Shown: positions 54,639-63,877, counted from the stretch's first letter. The stretch: 64,000 nt of DNA from Reyranella sp. (GCF_017305915.1 NZ_JAFKJN010000008.1:1-64000), one strand, 5' to 3'. Numbers and translations: made by a program. Notes: generated by a model not told the origin, from the letters alone.

Positions 54639-55550
54639 CTAGCACTCCGCAATGTTCAGCCGGAAATTCTTGTCGTTTTTCGTCGCCTGGAGTACGCTGG
54701 CATGAGGATACTTCGACCTGACTATGTCGATGATGGATCTTCGATCATCATCGGGCATGACACAGCCAAGAATCACGGCGTCAAGCTCACGTGCGTCGAA
54801 CGGGACGTCCTCGTAAGAGGCACTGGAATGCCGACCACTGCCAGCCTGCAGTCGCCACTCTTGTTCATGAGACCACTCGGCGGCCTTTGTGTAGATGACG
54901 CGGTCAACAAGGGTCTGCGGATCGAGGACCGCAAGTCCTGCCGACATGTCGGATAGGAACGCTTCGTCAGCCAGTCGCGGCATCGCATTTTGATATTGGA
55001 CAGGTCGTGCGACACGCCATGGACTGTCGGGCACAGTGTCTGAGCGAAAGCAAAGCACAGCGCCTTTGTGCTGCTCTGCGTAGTACGCCCACATCAACAA
55101 GCTATCTCGCACCTCGCTCTGACAAAGGACCTTGCTTGTGCCGATCACCTCTCGAAATTTTTGATGTGTTTCCGGCAATCGACGCATTGCATTTTCATAG
55201 CCCTCAATGATGGCCGGCCCGAATTCTGCTTCGAATTCTTCACGTGAGAGCACGAGGCCCTTGAGGCGACTCAACTGAATCAGCTTCCCCATCAGGTTTT
55301 TAGGATGAGGGATGTAAAGGCCGCCGCCGAACATTGCCTTCCACACCTTCTCAAGTGCGAGGCCTCTAAGCACTTCCTTGTCCACGTCAACATGAAGATC
55401 GAATTGATGGTCGTGAGGATCATTGAACAGAGCTGGCGTTGACCATCGAAGCGTACGGTTCTGAAGGACTATCCTTGCCGTCTCACGGGTCGTGTACTTG
55501 TAAAAGACCTTCGGAAGAGGTTTAGCCTGGCTGGCGTTGGCGTGGTTCAT
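54639..55550 (-). CDS. DUF2971 protein
   Basis: 303 residues from the ATG at 55550. The family pattern is clear: FYKYTTRETARIVLQNRTLR, WSTPALFNDPHDHQFDLHVD, VLCQSEVRDSLLMWAYYAEQ and HKGAVLCFRSDT. The biochemical role of DUF2971 is not established; members are frequent in mobile and defence-type islands. GC content is visibly lower than in the flanking genes. It points away from control element copy 5, whose right-facing gene is missing, so the island may be a partly deleted acquired cassette. Confidence 0.82.
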   Translation of the reverse strand: MNHANASQAKPLPKVFYKYTTRETARIVLQNRTLRWSTPALFNDPHDHQFDLHVDVDKEVLRGLALEKVWKAMFGGGLYIPHPKNLMGKLIQLSRLKGLVLSREEFEAEFGPAIIEGYENAMRRLPETHQKFREVIGTSKVLCQSEVRDSLLMWAYYAEQHKGAVLCFRSDTVPDSPWRVARPVQYQNAMPRLADEAFLSDMSAGLAVLDPQTLVDRVIYTKAAEWSHEQEWRLQAGSGRHSSASYEDVPFDARELDAVILGCVMPDDDRRSIIDIVRSKYPHASVLQATKNDKNFRLNIAEC

Positions 55551-55688
55551 CGAAATATCGTAGTTCGGCGGAGTTCGTTCGCGTGGATTTGGAAACTTCC
55601 TCGTGCGCTGCTGCTGCATCTGCTCGACGCAGGCTCTCAAACCGACCATGCCCGATCACCCAACTTACTTGGGCTCACGCTCAGATTT

Positions 55689-55799
55689 GATCCACTTTCT
55701 GTGGACAAGCCTTCTTCGCCGGAACGCTTTATGGGCAATGGAACCCTGTTTCGGGCCTCTCTTCCCTAAGGAATAGCACCGGCCATTGCCCATAATAGG
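55689..55799 (+). promoter_or_regulatory. Composite inverted-repeat element, copy 5 (isolated)
   Basis: GATCCAC (55689-55695) facing TGTGGACAA (55700-55708), 24 nt, GGGCAATGG (55733-55741), exactly 41 nt, CCATTGCCC (55783-55791) and ATAATAGG. An ATG stands 40 nt after the second arm (55832), the usual offset. It is followed only by a frame without recognisable protein similarity. The spacer shares CCTAAGGAATAGC with copy 4. Confidence 0.7.
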
Positions 55800-56065
55800 T
55801 GTTCGACGCGCGCTGGTGCAGGGTGGCGCGCATGATGATGCGCCACGTCACTACCATTCCCGGACAGGCCACCCACTGCCTGCGCGGCCATTCCGTCACG
55901 GCTGATAAAGTGTTTTTCAGGGCCCCGCGGGGGTCGGTGGATTCGTGGCCTCCGGGCCGAAAACGCCGATGCCATCGGCATCGAACCGGTCCACACCCGT
56001 GTGGACTCTTATGGACTTTCGTGGACTCCGGGCGGCCGGATGGACGCAGTTCAACCCATCGCGCT
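55800..56065. other. Region behind element copy 5 with no supported gene
   Basis: From the ATG at 55832 (MMMRHVTTIPGQATHCLRGH) a frame stays open but runs antisense through the LysR gene and is not protein-like. A compact palindrome GTCCACAC-CC-GTGTGGAC lies at 55989-56006, with GTGGACT repeats around it. The segment may be the scar of a deleted module. Confidence 0.35.
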
Positions 56066-56947
56066 CTAGCCGCTCTTGGTGATCATCGCCAGGAAGTCGA
56101 TGAACGCCCGCAGCTTGGCCGGCAGATGGCGCTGCGGCGGGTAGAGCACCGAGACCGGCGCGCCCTCGATCTCGTAGTCGCGCAGGATCGCCTTGACGTC
56201 GCCGCCCGCCAGGTCCTTGCGATAGAGCCACCACGTGCCCTGGGCGATGCCCGAGCCCGCGACCACCGTCTCGCGCAGCACGTCGCCGCTGTTGATCACG
56301 GCATTGCCGCGGGCGCGGATGGTGAAGGTCCGGCCGTCCTTGCCCTTGTAGGTCCAGTCGGGGCCGAAGCGGCTGATGATGCAGTTGTGCTGGCGCAGAT
56401 CCTGCGGCGTCTTCGGCTCGCCGTGGCGCGCCAGATAGGACGGCGCCGCGACGGTGACCTGCGGCCCCTTGGTCAGCAGCCGCGTCGTCAGCCGCGAATC
56501 GGTCGGATGGCCGGTGCGCACCGCCAGCTCGTAGCCCTCGGCGATCAGGTCGACCGCGCTGTCGTTGAAATGCAATTCGAGACTGATCTCCGGATACTTG
56601 GCGAAGAAGCGCGGCAGCTCCGGCGCCAGGGTCACGCGGCCGAACGACAGGGGGAACACGGCGCGGATGGTGCCGCGCGGCGCGCCGCTGCCGCTCTTGA
56701 TCGTCGCTTCGGCCTCCTCGAGGTCGGCCAGGATGCGTACCGTGCGTTCGTAGAACTCGCGGCCGAAGTCGGTGGTGCGCAGCCGCCGCGTCGAGCGGTT
56801 GAAGAGCTGCGCGCCCAGCTCGTCCTCCAGCCGCGAGATCGTCTTGGTCACCGCCGAGGGCGACTGGCCGAGCCGCGCCGCCGCGGCGGTGAAGCCGCCA
56901 TGCTCGACCACGCGGGTGAAGACGCGAAGGGCGATGAACTTGTCCAT
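56066..56947 (-). CDS. LysR-family transcriptional regulator
   Basis: 293 residues. The winged helix-turn-helix is ALRVFTRVVEHGGFTAAAAR with LGQSPSAVTKTISRLEDELG and QLFNRSTRRLRTTDFG. The effector domain follows, with IRAVFPLSFGRVTLAPELPR. It is of the CrgA/DsdC-like 'MDKF' subgroup that often regulates adjacent oxidoreductases or hydrolases. It follows the hydrolase gene by 6 nt on the same strand, so the two are co-transcribed rather than divergent. Confidence 0.92.
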   Translation of the reverse strand: MDKFIALRVFTRVVEHGGFTAAAARLGQSPSAVTKTISRLEDELGAQLFNRSTRRLRTTDFGREFYERTVRILADLEEAEATIKSGSGAPRGTIRAVFPLSFGRVTLAPELPRFFAKYPEISLELHFNDSAVDLIAEGYELAVRTGHPTDSRLTTRLLTKGPQVTVAAPSYLARHGEPKTPQDLRQHNCIISRFGPDWTYKGKDGRTFTIRARGNAVINSGDVLRETVVAGSGIAQGTWWLYRKDLAGGDVKAILRDYEIEGAPVSVLYPPQRHLPAKLRAFIDFLAMITKSG

Positions 56948-56953
56948 TCGCGC

Positions 56954-57793
56954 CTAGGCAGCCCGCTCGCGCCGGCGCAGGAAGTCGATGAAGTAGGCAC
57001 CGAGCGTGCCGTTCTTCTTCGCCCAGCCGTCGAAATCGACGTCGACGTCCACGTCTTCCGCCATGACCTCGCGATATTCGCTGTTGGGCATCAGCCGATG
57101 CGCCGCCTGGCCCGGCGCGCGCGGATGGATGCGGTCGTTGCCCGGGATGATGAGGGTCGGCAGCGCGATGCCGCGCATCTCGTCGGGGCTGAGCCCGGCC
57201 ACGGGGTGTCCGCTGCCCTGGTGGAAGCCCGCCCGCCAGCGCTTCATCGCCGCCAGGAAAGCCTCGGCACCCATGCCCTCGAGGATCTTCCGGTTGGCCG
57301 GGTTGGCCGCGACCATCGCGGCGAAATGTTCGGTTTTGACCACCGCGTCGATCCCGCCCTGTTCGACCGCGGCGATGAACTGCTCGTAGTAATTGAAGGC
57401 GAGCCGCTTGGCGGCATAGTCGCCGCCGGTCACGCGCCATAATAGAAGTGCCTTCACTGCCTCCGGATGGTGCAGCGCGAGCAGCAGCGACAGCCGCGAG
57501 CCCGAGGAGCAGCCCGCGACATAGGCCGGACCGGTGCCGAGCGATTTCAGCAGCGCCAGCAGGTCCTCGGCCTGCTCGTGGCTCTCGGATTGGCCGGGAA
57601 AGCCGATCTCCGACGCGCCCGTATTGCGCCGGTCATAAACCAGCACCCGGAAGCCTGCGTCCGCCAGCAGGACGCCCAGAGCGCGATCCGACGCCAGGCC
57701 GCGCCGGCCGCCGGGCGAGATCGCGACCCACGGGCCGCCCTCTCCCAGCACCTCGTAGACCAGCCTGACACCGCGGATCGAGACGCTCAGCAT
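56954..57793 (-). CDS. Alpha/beta hydrolase
   Basis: 279 residues from the ATG at 57793. GEGGPWVAISPGGRRGLASD is the oxyanion loop, VYDRRNTGAS the strand after it, and AGCSSGSRLSLLLALHHPE the nucleophile elbow, with Ser in C-S-S-G-S instead of G-x-S-x-G. The acid and late His are in IPGNDRIHPRAPGQ and its neighbourhood. Substrate unknown. It is divergent from the molybdenum hydroxylase operon with 107 nt between. Confidence 0.8.
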   Translation of the reverse strand: MLSVSIRGVRLVYEVLGEGGPWVAISPGGRRGLASDRALGVLLADAGFRVLVYDRRNTGASEIGFPGQSESHEQAEDLLALLKSLGTGPAYVAGCSSGSRLSLLLALHHPEAVKALLLWRVTGGDYAAKRLAFNYYEQFIAAVEQGGIDAVVKTEHFAAMVAANPANRKILEGMGAEAFLAAMKRWRAGFHQGSGHPVAGLSPDEMRGIALPTLIIPGNDRIHPRAPGQAAHRLMPNSEYREVMAEDVDVDVDFDGWAKKNGTLGAYFIDFLRRRERAA

Positions 57794-57900
57794 GGTTCCT
57801 CCCCTCCTTTTCCCGCAGCGTAGCACGCGCGACTTGCTCTTGGACGCGGGGTCGGCTCAGATACGTCTTCTCCAAAAGGAATAGCGGGGGACGCCGTCGC

Positions 57901-58785
57901 ATGAGTGAAATCCAGTATCGGGTGGCGAAAAACGTCAAGGACGCCTGCGCGGCCATGGCCGCCGCCAAGGGCAAGGGCTACATCCTGGCCGGCGGCACGG
58001 ACCTCCTGGTCCAGATGAAGTCGGGCACGCGTGAGCCGGGCGTCATCGTCGACGTCAAGAAGATCCCCGAGATGGTGTCGATCGTCGAGAAGAACGGCGC
58101 CTTCACCGTCGGTGCGGCGACGCCCGCGGCGGTGATCGGCGAGCACAAGAAGCTGAAGAAGACCTGGCCCGGCGTGGTCGAGGCGATCAACCTGATCGGC
58201 TCCACCCAGGTGCAGGGCCGCGCTTCGGCGGGCGGCAACCTGTGCAACGCCTCGCCGGCGGCCGATTCGGTGCCGGCGATGGTCGCGGCCGGCGTGGTCG
58301 CCAACATCGCGGGCCCCAAGGGCAAGCGCTCGGTCCCGGTCGAGAAGTTCTGCGCCGGTCCGGGCAAGACCAACCTGAAGACCGGCGAGATCCTGGTCTC
58401 GCTGACCTTCCCCAAGCGCGGCAAGGACGCGTCGGACGCCTACCTGCGCCTGATCCCGCGCACCGAGATGGACATCGCGGTGGTGGGCTGCGGCGTCAGC
58501 CTGACCATGAAGGGCGACACCGTGAAGGACGCGCGCGTCAGCCTGGGTGCCGTCGCGCCGACCGTGCTGCTGGTCGACAAGGCGGCCAAGGCGCTGATCG
58601 GCTCCAAGCTGGAGGACAAGGCGCTCGACGCGGCCGCCCAGGCCTGCTCCGACGCCTGCACGCCGATCGACGACAAGCGCGGCACCATCAGGTACCGCAC
58701 CAAGATCGCCGGCGTGCTGCTGAAGCGCGCGGCGCTGATCGCACGCGACCGCATCAACGGCATCGAGCATCGGGGACATCGCTAA
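57901..58785 (+). CDS. Molybdenum hydroxylase FAD-binding subunit (CoxM/XdhB type)
   Basis: 294 residues. The FAD motifs are present: AGGTDLLVQMKSG, then GSTQVQGRASAGGNLCNASP. The C-terminal CO-dehydrogenase flavoprotein domain has GCGVSLTMKGDTVKDARVSL. It passes electrons from the iron-sulfur subunit to an acceptor. The gene order medium-small-large with 1-nt and overlapping junctions indicates one operon, preceded by AAAAGGAATAG near 57875. Confidence 0.9.
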   Translation: MSEIQYRVAKNVKDACAAMAAAKGKGYILAGGTDLLVQMKSGTREPGVIVDVKKIPEMVSIVEKNGAFTVGAATPAAVIGEHKKLKKTWPGVVEAINLIGSTQVQGRASAGGNLCNASPAADSVPAMVAAGVVANIAGPKGKRSVPVEKFCAGPGKTNLKTGEILVSLTFPKRGKDASDAYLRLIPRTEMDIAVVGCGVSLTMKGDTVKDARVSLGAVAPTVLLVDKAAKALIGSKLEDKALDAAAQACSDACTPIDDKRGTIRYRTKIAGVLLKRAALIARDRINGIEHRGHR

Positions 58786-58786
58786 C

Positions 58787-59272
58787 ATGGCAAAGATTCA
58801 CGTCACCACGACGATCAACGGCTCGGCCACCGAGTATCTCTGCGATCCCAACCAGACGCTGCTCGATGTGCTGCGCGACAATCTCGGCCTGACCGGCAGC
58901 AAGGAGGGCTGCGGCTCGGGCGACTGCGGCGCCTGCAGCGTCACCATCAACGGCCGCCTCGTGTGCTCCTGCCTGGTGCTGGCGCCGGAGGCCGAGGGCC
59001 AGAAGATCAACACCATCGAGGGCATGGCCCAGGGCGAGAAGCTGCATCCGCTGCAGAAGAAGTTCGTCGAGATGGCGGCGCTCCAGTGCGGCATCTGCAC
59101 GCCGGGCTTCCTGATCGCCTCCAAGGCGCTGCTCGAGAAGAACCCGAGCCCGACCGAGACCGAGGTCCGCTACTGGCTGGCCGGCAATCTCTGCCGCTGC
59201 ACCGGCTACGACAAGATCATCAGCGCGGTCATGGAAGTCGCCGCCGAAATGAGAGGAGCCCCCAATGCCTGA
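58787..59272 (+). CDS. Molybdenum hydroxylase [2Fe-2S] subunit
   Basis: 161 residues. The plant-type cluster is in KEGCGSGDCGACSVTINGR with the fourth Cys in VCSC. The second cluster is in ALQCGICTPGF and NLCRCTGYDKI. All eight ligands are present. It links the molybdenum site and the FAD subunit. Its stop overlaps the large-subunit start by 8 nt. Confidence 0.93.
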   Translation: MAKIHVTTTINGSATEYLCDPNQTLLDVLRDNLGLTGSKEGCGSGDCGACSVTINGRLVCSCLVLAPEAEGQKINTIEGMAQGEKLHPLQKKFVEMAALQCGICTPGFLIASKALLEKNPSPTETEVRYWLAGNLCRCTGYDKIISAVMEVAAEMRGAPNA

Positions 59273-61556
59273 CGGTAGCCCGAATCCCAAGTACAAGTGG
59301 ATCGGCACGCGTCCGGACCGACCGGACGGCGCCGACAAGGTGACCGGCCGCGCCCGCTTCGGCGCCGACTTCAACCTGCCGGGCCAGCTCATCGGCAAGG
59401 TGCTGCGCAGCCCGCACCCGCACGCGATCATCAAGTCGATCGACACCTCGAAGGCCGAGGCGCTCGCCGGCGTGAAGGCCGTGGTCACCGCCAAGGACTT
59501 CCCCGAGCAGGCCAACCTGATCGTGCCGACGGGCGAGATGCAGGTGAACCTGCGCGACATCACCCGCAACATCATGGCGCGCGAGAAGGCGCTCTATGAG
59601 GGCCATCCGGTCGCCGCGGTCGCGGCGGTGTCGGAGGCGATCGCCAAGCAGGCGCTGGCCCTGATCAAGGTCGATTATAAAGTGCTGCCGCACGTGATCG
59701 ACGTCGCCGACGCGATGAAGCCCAACGCGCCGGTGCTGCACGACGGCATGATCACCGAAGGCGTCAACCCGCCGCCGACCAAGGCCAGCAACATCGCCAA
59801 GCGTGTCGAGTTCAACAAGGGCGACGCCAAGGCGGGCTTCGCCGAGGCCGAAATCGTGATCGAGCGCGACTACTCCACCCAGGCCGTCCACCAGGGCTAC
59901 ATCGAGCCGCACGCCGCGCTCGCCTCGGCCGCCGAGGACGGCCAGGTCCAGGTCTGGTCGACCACGCAGGGTCACTTCCAGGTGCGCGGCTTCTGCGCCA
60001 AGCTCCTCAATCTCGACACCTCGCAGATCCGCGTCACCGCGACCGAGATCGGCGGCGGCTTCGGCGGCAAGACGGTCGTCTACCTCGAGCCGCTGGCGAT
60101 CCGCCTGTCGCAGAAGACCGGCAAGCCGGTGAAGATGACCATGACGCGCGAGGAGGTGTTCCGCGCCTCCGGCCCGGCCCCCGGCGGCAACGTCAAGGTC
60201 AGGATCGGCGCGAAGAAAGACGGCCGCATCGTCGCCGCCGAGTGCACGGTCGAGATGCAGGCGGGCGCCTTCCCGGGCTCGCCGGTCGGCCCGGCCTGCA
60301 TGTGCTCCTACGCCTGCTACGACATCGACAACGTCCACATCGTGGGCTTCGACGTCGTCAGCAACCGGCCCAAGGTCGCGGCCTATCGCGCGCCCGGCGC
60401 GCCGATCTCGGCGTGGGCCGTCGAGTCGACGCTCGATATCCTGGCGCAGCAGCTCAAGATGGACCCGATCGACCTGCGCCTGAAGAACGCCGCGAAGAAG
60501 GGCACCAAGACCGCCTACGGCGTCACCTTCAACACCATCGGCATGGTCGAGACGCTCGAGGCGGCCAAGAGCTCCGAGCACTACAAGAGCAAGCCGAAGC
60601 CGGGCTACGCGCGCGGCGTGGCGGCCGGCTTCTGGTTCAACGTCGGTGCCGATTCCAGCGCCGCGGCGCATGTCGGCGAGGACGGCTCGGTGACCGTGAT
60701 CTCGGGCAATCCCGACATCGGCGGCAGCCGCGCCTCGCTCGCCCTGATGGCGGCCGAGGAGCTGGGCGTCGACTACGACAAGGTGCGGCCGGTGATCGCC
60801 GACACGGCGTCGATCGGCTTCAACTTCGTGACCGGCGGCAGCCGCGTTACCTTCGCCACCGGTCTCGCGGTGGTGAACTCGGTCCGCGACCTGATCCGCG
60901 AGTGCAAGGTGCGCGCCGCCAAGATCTGGAACGTCGATCCCGAGGCGGTGATGTGGGAGAACGGCATGGCCAAGCCGGCCGGCTCCAACGTCGGCGAGTT
61001 CGAGCCGCTGACCCTGGCGGCGCTCGCCGCCCAGGCCGGCAAGACCGGCGGGCCGATCAACGGCCATGCCCAGCTCAACGTCACGGGCGCCGGGCCGGGC
61101 TTCGGCGTGCATGTCTGCGACGTCAAGGTCGACAACGACACCGGCTGCGTCACGGTCGGCCGCTACACGGCGGCGCAGGATGTCGGCACGGCGATCCATC
61201 CCTCGTACGTCGAGGGCCAGCTCCAGGGCGGCGCGGTGCAGGGCATCGGCTGGGCGCTGAACGAGGAGTACATCTACAACGCCAAGGGCAAGCTCGATAA
61301 CCCGGGCTTCCTCGACTACCGCATGCCGGTGGCGTCGGACCTGCCGATGATCGAGACCATCCTGGTCGAGGTCCCCAACCCGACGCATCCCTACGGCGTG
61401 CGCGGCGTCGGCGAGGTGCCGATCATCCCGCCGCTCGCCGCCGTCGGCAACGCGGTCGCCCGTGCGACCGGCGTGCGCATGACCGACCTGCCGATCTCGC
61501 CGCCGCGGCTCAGCGCGGCGCTCGACGCGGCGGCGCCGAAGATGGCGGCGGACTGA
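59265..61556 (+). CDS. Molybdenum hydroxylase large (molybdopterin-binding) subunit
   Basis: 763 residues, full length for the xanthine oxidase family: DGADKVTGRARFGADFNLPG, TEIGGGFGGKTVVYLEPLAI, NRPKVAAYRAPGAPISAWAV and GVRGVGEVPIIPPLAAVGNA, with the catalytic Glu in the last. The active-site loop reads AYRAPGAP, neither the AYxCSFR of true CO dehydrogenase nor the AYRGAGR of form II. The enzyme therefore likely hydroxylates an organic substrate. A strong terminator follows the gene. Confidence 0.92.
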   Translation: MPDGSPNPKYKWIGTRPDRPDGADKVTGRARFGADFNLPGQLIGKVLRSPHPHAIIKSIDTSKAEALAGVKAVVTAKDFPEQANLIVPTGEMQVNLRDITRNIMAREKALYEGHPVAAVAAVSEAIAKQALALIKVDYKVLPHVIDVADAMKPNAPVLHDGMITEGVNPPPTKASNIAKRVEFNKGDAKAGFAEAEIVIERDYSTQAVHQGYIEPHAALASAAEDGQVQVWSTTQGHFQVRGFCAKLLNLDTSQIRVTATEIGGGFGGKTVVYLEPLAIRLSQKTGKPVKMTMTREEVFRASGPAPGGNVKVRIGAKKDGRIVAAECTVEMQAGAFPGSPVGPACMCSYACYDIDNVHIVGFDVVSNRPKVAAYRAPGAPISAWAVESTLDILAQQLKMDPIDLRLKNAAKKGTKTAYGVTFNTIGMVETLEAAKSSEHYKSKPKPGYARGVAAGFWFNVGADSSAAAHVGEDGSVTVISGNPDIGGSRASLALMAAEELGVDYDKVRPVIADTASIGFNFVTGGSRVTFATGLAVVNSVRDLIRECKVRAAKIWNVDPEAVMWENGMAKPAGSNVGEFEPLTLAALAAQAGKTGGPINGHAQLNVTGAGPGFGVHVCDVKVDNDTGCVTVGRYTAAQDVGTAIHPSYVEGQLQGGAVQGIGWALNEEYIYNAKGKLDNPGFLDYRMPVASDLPMIETILVEVPNPTHPYGVRGVGEVPIIPPLAAVGNAVARATGVRMTDLPISPPRLSAALDAAAPKMAAD

Positions 61557-61578
61557 GGAAAGCTCCTGATCGGGGAAG

Positions 61579-61606
61579 AGGCGGCCGTCCTGGCCGCCTT
61601 TTCTTT
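61579..61606 (+). terminator. Intrinsic terminator of the molybdenum hydroxylase operon
   Basis: AGGCGGCC (61579-61586), loop GTCCT, GGCCGCCT (61592-61599), then TTTCTTTC. It lies between convergent genes, 23 nt after the large-subunit stop and just before the end of the histidine kinase gene. Confidence 0.9.
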
Positions 61607-61614
61607 CACAACGG

Positions 61615-62898
61615 CTAGGATGCTCGCGGAAACGACACGGTGACTCGGAGGCCCGTGCGGCCTTCCTCTTTCACGATGTTGCTGAGCGTCACCTTTCCGC
61701 CGAAGCGATCCACGATCTTTTGAACGATCGGTAGGCCAAGGCCATTGCCTTCGCCAATTGGATCCGGGCCGCGGTAGAAAGGCTCGAAGACGCGTGAGAG
61801 GACCTCCGGTCGGATGCCCGGCCCACGGTCTTCGATGAGTAACAGAGCCTGCTCGTCTTGCGTCTGCAGGGAGACATCGACGCGACCGCCCGGTGGCGTA
61901 TGGCGTATCGCATTGTCGAGCAGGTTCCGCGTCAGCATCGCCAATGCGGCGGCATCGGCTCGAACGGCGATCGATTCGAGTCGCTCGAAGCCCAGGTCCA
62001 CTCCCAGGGCCTCGGCTTGAGGAAGGAAGTCCGCGACCTGGGCTTTGAGCACGGCATCGAATTCTACCTTGGCCGGGTTGGCCTTCGGTTGCGCGTCATA
62101 GCGCGCCAGCGCGAGAAGCTGCTCGAGAAGCCGCCCGATGCGGAGCATGCCGCTTCGCAGCTCGTCGAACCTTGCCTGTTGGTTTCGCGGCAGCGCCGTG
62201 CTGTCGATATTCTGAACCTGCAGGCTCAAAGCGGTAATCGGCGATCTCAACTCATGAGCGGCGTCGGCGATGAAGCGGCGCTGCTGCGTGAAGACCAGCT
62301 CGAGGCGATCCAGCAGCCGGTTTATGGAGGCAACGAACGGCTCGAGCTCGCCCGGCAGATTGCCGTCGGGAAGGCGCTCGAGCCGTTCGATCTCCTGCGC
62401 ATCGACCTTGGCCGAAAGCGCCGACAAAGGCCGGAACGTGAGGCGGATGACGATCGCCACCATGACCATCAGACAGGGGATGAGCGTACCCAGGGGAATG
62501 AGGGTTCGAAGTGCCGCATCGCGCGCGGTCTCGTCGCGCAGGGCGGTGGACTGAGCCACGGCAATCCGGCGGCCATCCTTCTCCGATTGAACCAGGACGC
62601 GCCACCTCGTGTCGTCGGCTGCGACGATGTGGAAGCCGTCACCCAGCGTGGAGGGAAAGACGCCGCTGCCCAGCTCCTCGATGACGACGCGATCCTCCTC
62701 GTCGATCCGGCTGGCGTTGGCGGCGTTCGTGGTCTCGTCCTTCGGCAGGCGCAGCGCGGCGATTTGGACGAGGATGGCATCCTGAAGCTCGATCGCTTCG
62801 TCAAACGCGGAGCGAAAGGCCACGATGCCGGCGCAGACGCCAAACGCGAGAATGAACAACGTCATGCCGATGAAGAGACGGGCGCGCAGCGTCTTCAT
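61615..62898 (-). CDS. Sensor histidine kinase (QseC/PmrB-like)
   Basis: 427 residues. Two membrane helices (about 9-28 and 140-160) enclose a periplasmic sensor of about 110 residues. HAMP follows with RPLSALSAKVDAQEIERLER. The phospho-His is in FIADAAHELRSPITAL, the N-box in LLDNAIRHTPPGG and the ATP lid in DRGPGI and GNGLGLPIVQKIV. Its start overlaps the regulator's stop by 4 nt. The arrangement with PepSY and COG4705-like genes is typical of this kinase group. Confidence 0.92.
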   Translation of the reverse strand: MKTLRARLFIGMTLFILAFGVCAGIVAFRSAFDEAIELQDAILVQIAALRLPKDETTNAANASRIDEEDRVVIEELGSGVFPSTLGDGFHIVAADDTRWRVLVQSEKDGRRIAVAQSTALRDETARDAALRTLIPLGTLIPCLMVMVAIVIRLTFRPLSALSAKVDAQEIERLERLPDGNLPGELEPFVASINRLLDRLELVFTQQRRFIADAAHELRSPITALSLQVQNIDSTALPRNQQARFDELRSGMLRIGRLLEQLLALARYDAQPKANPAKVEFDAVLKAQVADFLPQAEALGVDLGFERLESIAVRADAAALAMLTRNLLDNAIRHTPPGGRVDVSLQTQDEQALLLIEDRGPGIRPEVLSRVFEPFYRGPDPIGEGNGLGLPIVQKIVDRFGGKVTLSNIVKEEGRTGLRVTVSFPRAS

Positions 62899-63557
62899 CG
62901 GCCGTCACGTGCGACCATCCAGCCGACGCCCCGGACATTGCGAATGACCTCGGCGCCGAGCTTCCGGCGCACCGCATGGATCAGGAATTCGACGACATTG
63001 CTCTCGACTTCCTCGTTCCAGCCGTAGATGTGCCGCTCGAGATCGCTGCGCGTGAGGATTGTGCCCGGCCGCGTCAATAGCGCGCGGAGCAGCGCGAATT
63101 CCCGGGCGGTGAGCGCACACGCGGCGGTTTCGGTGCGGGCTTCGCGCGTTTCGGGATCCAGGCTGACGACACCGTTGCTCAGGACCGACTGCCCGCCGCC
63201 GCCCTGGCGGCGGAGGACGGCGCGCATGCGCGCCAAGAGCTCGCGAACCTCGAACGGTTTGACGAGATAGTCGTCGGCGCCAAGATCGAGGCCAGTTACG
63301 CGGTCGTCGACCTCATCGCGTGCCGTGACGATGATGACGGGAACCTTCTCGCGGGGGCGGAGGTTCCGCAGCACCTCCAGGCCTTCAGGCTGTGGCAGGC
63401 CAAGATCCAGCAGAATGAGATCGTAAGTCTCGGCGGCTGTGCTTTCGATCGCCGTTGCGCCATCGGTGACCCAATCGACGGCGTAGGCAGCGTCCTTCAG
63501 CGCGTTCACGATCCCCTGGCCGATCATACGGTCGTCTTCGACGAGAAGGATTCGCAT
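62895..63557 (-). CDS. OmpR-family response regulator (QseB/PmrA-like)
   Basis: 220 residues. Receiver: LLVEDDRMIGQGIVNALKDA, with Asp in ILLDLGLPQPEG and Lys in LVKPFEV. The winged-helix effector is LTAREFALLRALLTRPGTIL with HIYGWNEEVESNVVEFLIHA. It probably binds the CTTAG-N6-CTTAG boxes upstream and controls both divergent units. Confidence 0.94.
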   Translation of the reverse strand: MRILLVEDDRMIGQGIVNALKDAAYAVDWVTDGATAIESTAAETYDLILLDLGLPQPEGLEVLRNLRPREKVPVIIVTARDEVDDRVTGLDLGADDYLVKPFEVRELLARMRAVLRRQGGGGQSVLSNGVVSLDPETREARTETAACALTAREFALLRALLTRPGTILTRSDLERHIYGWNEEVESNVVEFLIHAVRRKLGAEVIRNVRGVGWMVARDGR

Positions 63558-63618
63558 GGTCTAGTGCCCAGTCCCGGCTCGGGGAGAACCGACGACGCGG
63601 TGCGCCTCCGCTTGAAGG

Positions 63619-63799
63619 TTGGACCCAGTCCCTATCATCCTTGCGCTCGTCATTCCTTTCGTCGCCACGCTGCTTGGCATTGCGGACGCCGAGGACCGCT
63701 CCATCGTTGGCGTCGATCTTCGGCAAGCGCCCTGCCGCTTGCCACTTCAATGTCATACACCCACTTGCCATCCTTTTGCTGCTCATACTCGGCGCCCAT
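63619..63799 (-). pseudogene. PepSY-like remnant upstream of the two-component genes
   Basis: From the ATG at 63799 one frame reads MGAEYEQQKDGKWVYDIEVA, the centre of a PepSY domain. The expected continuation (RLPKIDANDGAVLGVRNAKQ) is in another frame after about 63735. The N-terminal signal and first strand are missing. It is thus a truncated, frameshifted gene. Intact PepSY genes commonly sit beside QseBC/PmrAB-type systems. Confidence 0.6.
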
Positions 63800-63810
63800 A
63801 GGACCTGAAG

Positions 63811-63826
63811 CTTAGGAATTCCTTAG
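63811..63826 (+). promoter_or_regulatory. PmrA/QseB-type box 1
   Basis: CTTAG-GAATTC-CTTAG, a direct repeat of 5 bp with 11-bp periodicity, as used by OmpR-family dimers of the PmrA type (consensus half-site CTTAA). It lies 12 nt upstream of the PepSY relic. Confidence 0.65.
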
Positions 63827-63877
63827 CCTCCAGGAACCGAACCGCTCCATGTGTGAGCGTGGCGACGGCCAAGGCCG

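Noticed and set aside
39837..55799. The repeats as insertion-sequence ends
   Set aside because: The two arms are only 59 bp apart end to end, no transposase is present, and no target duplications were seen.
59265..61556. True carbon monoxide dehydrogenase
   Set aside because: The active-site loop is AYRAPGAP, lacking the AYxCSFR motif of form I and the AYRGAGR motif of form II.
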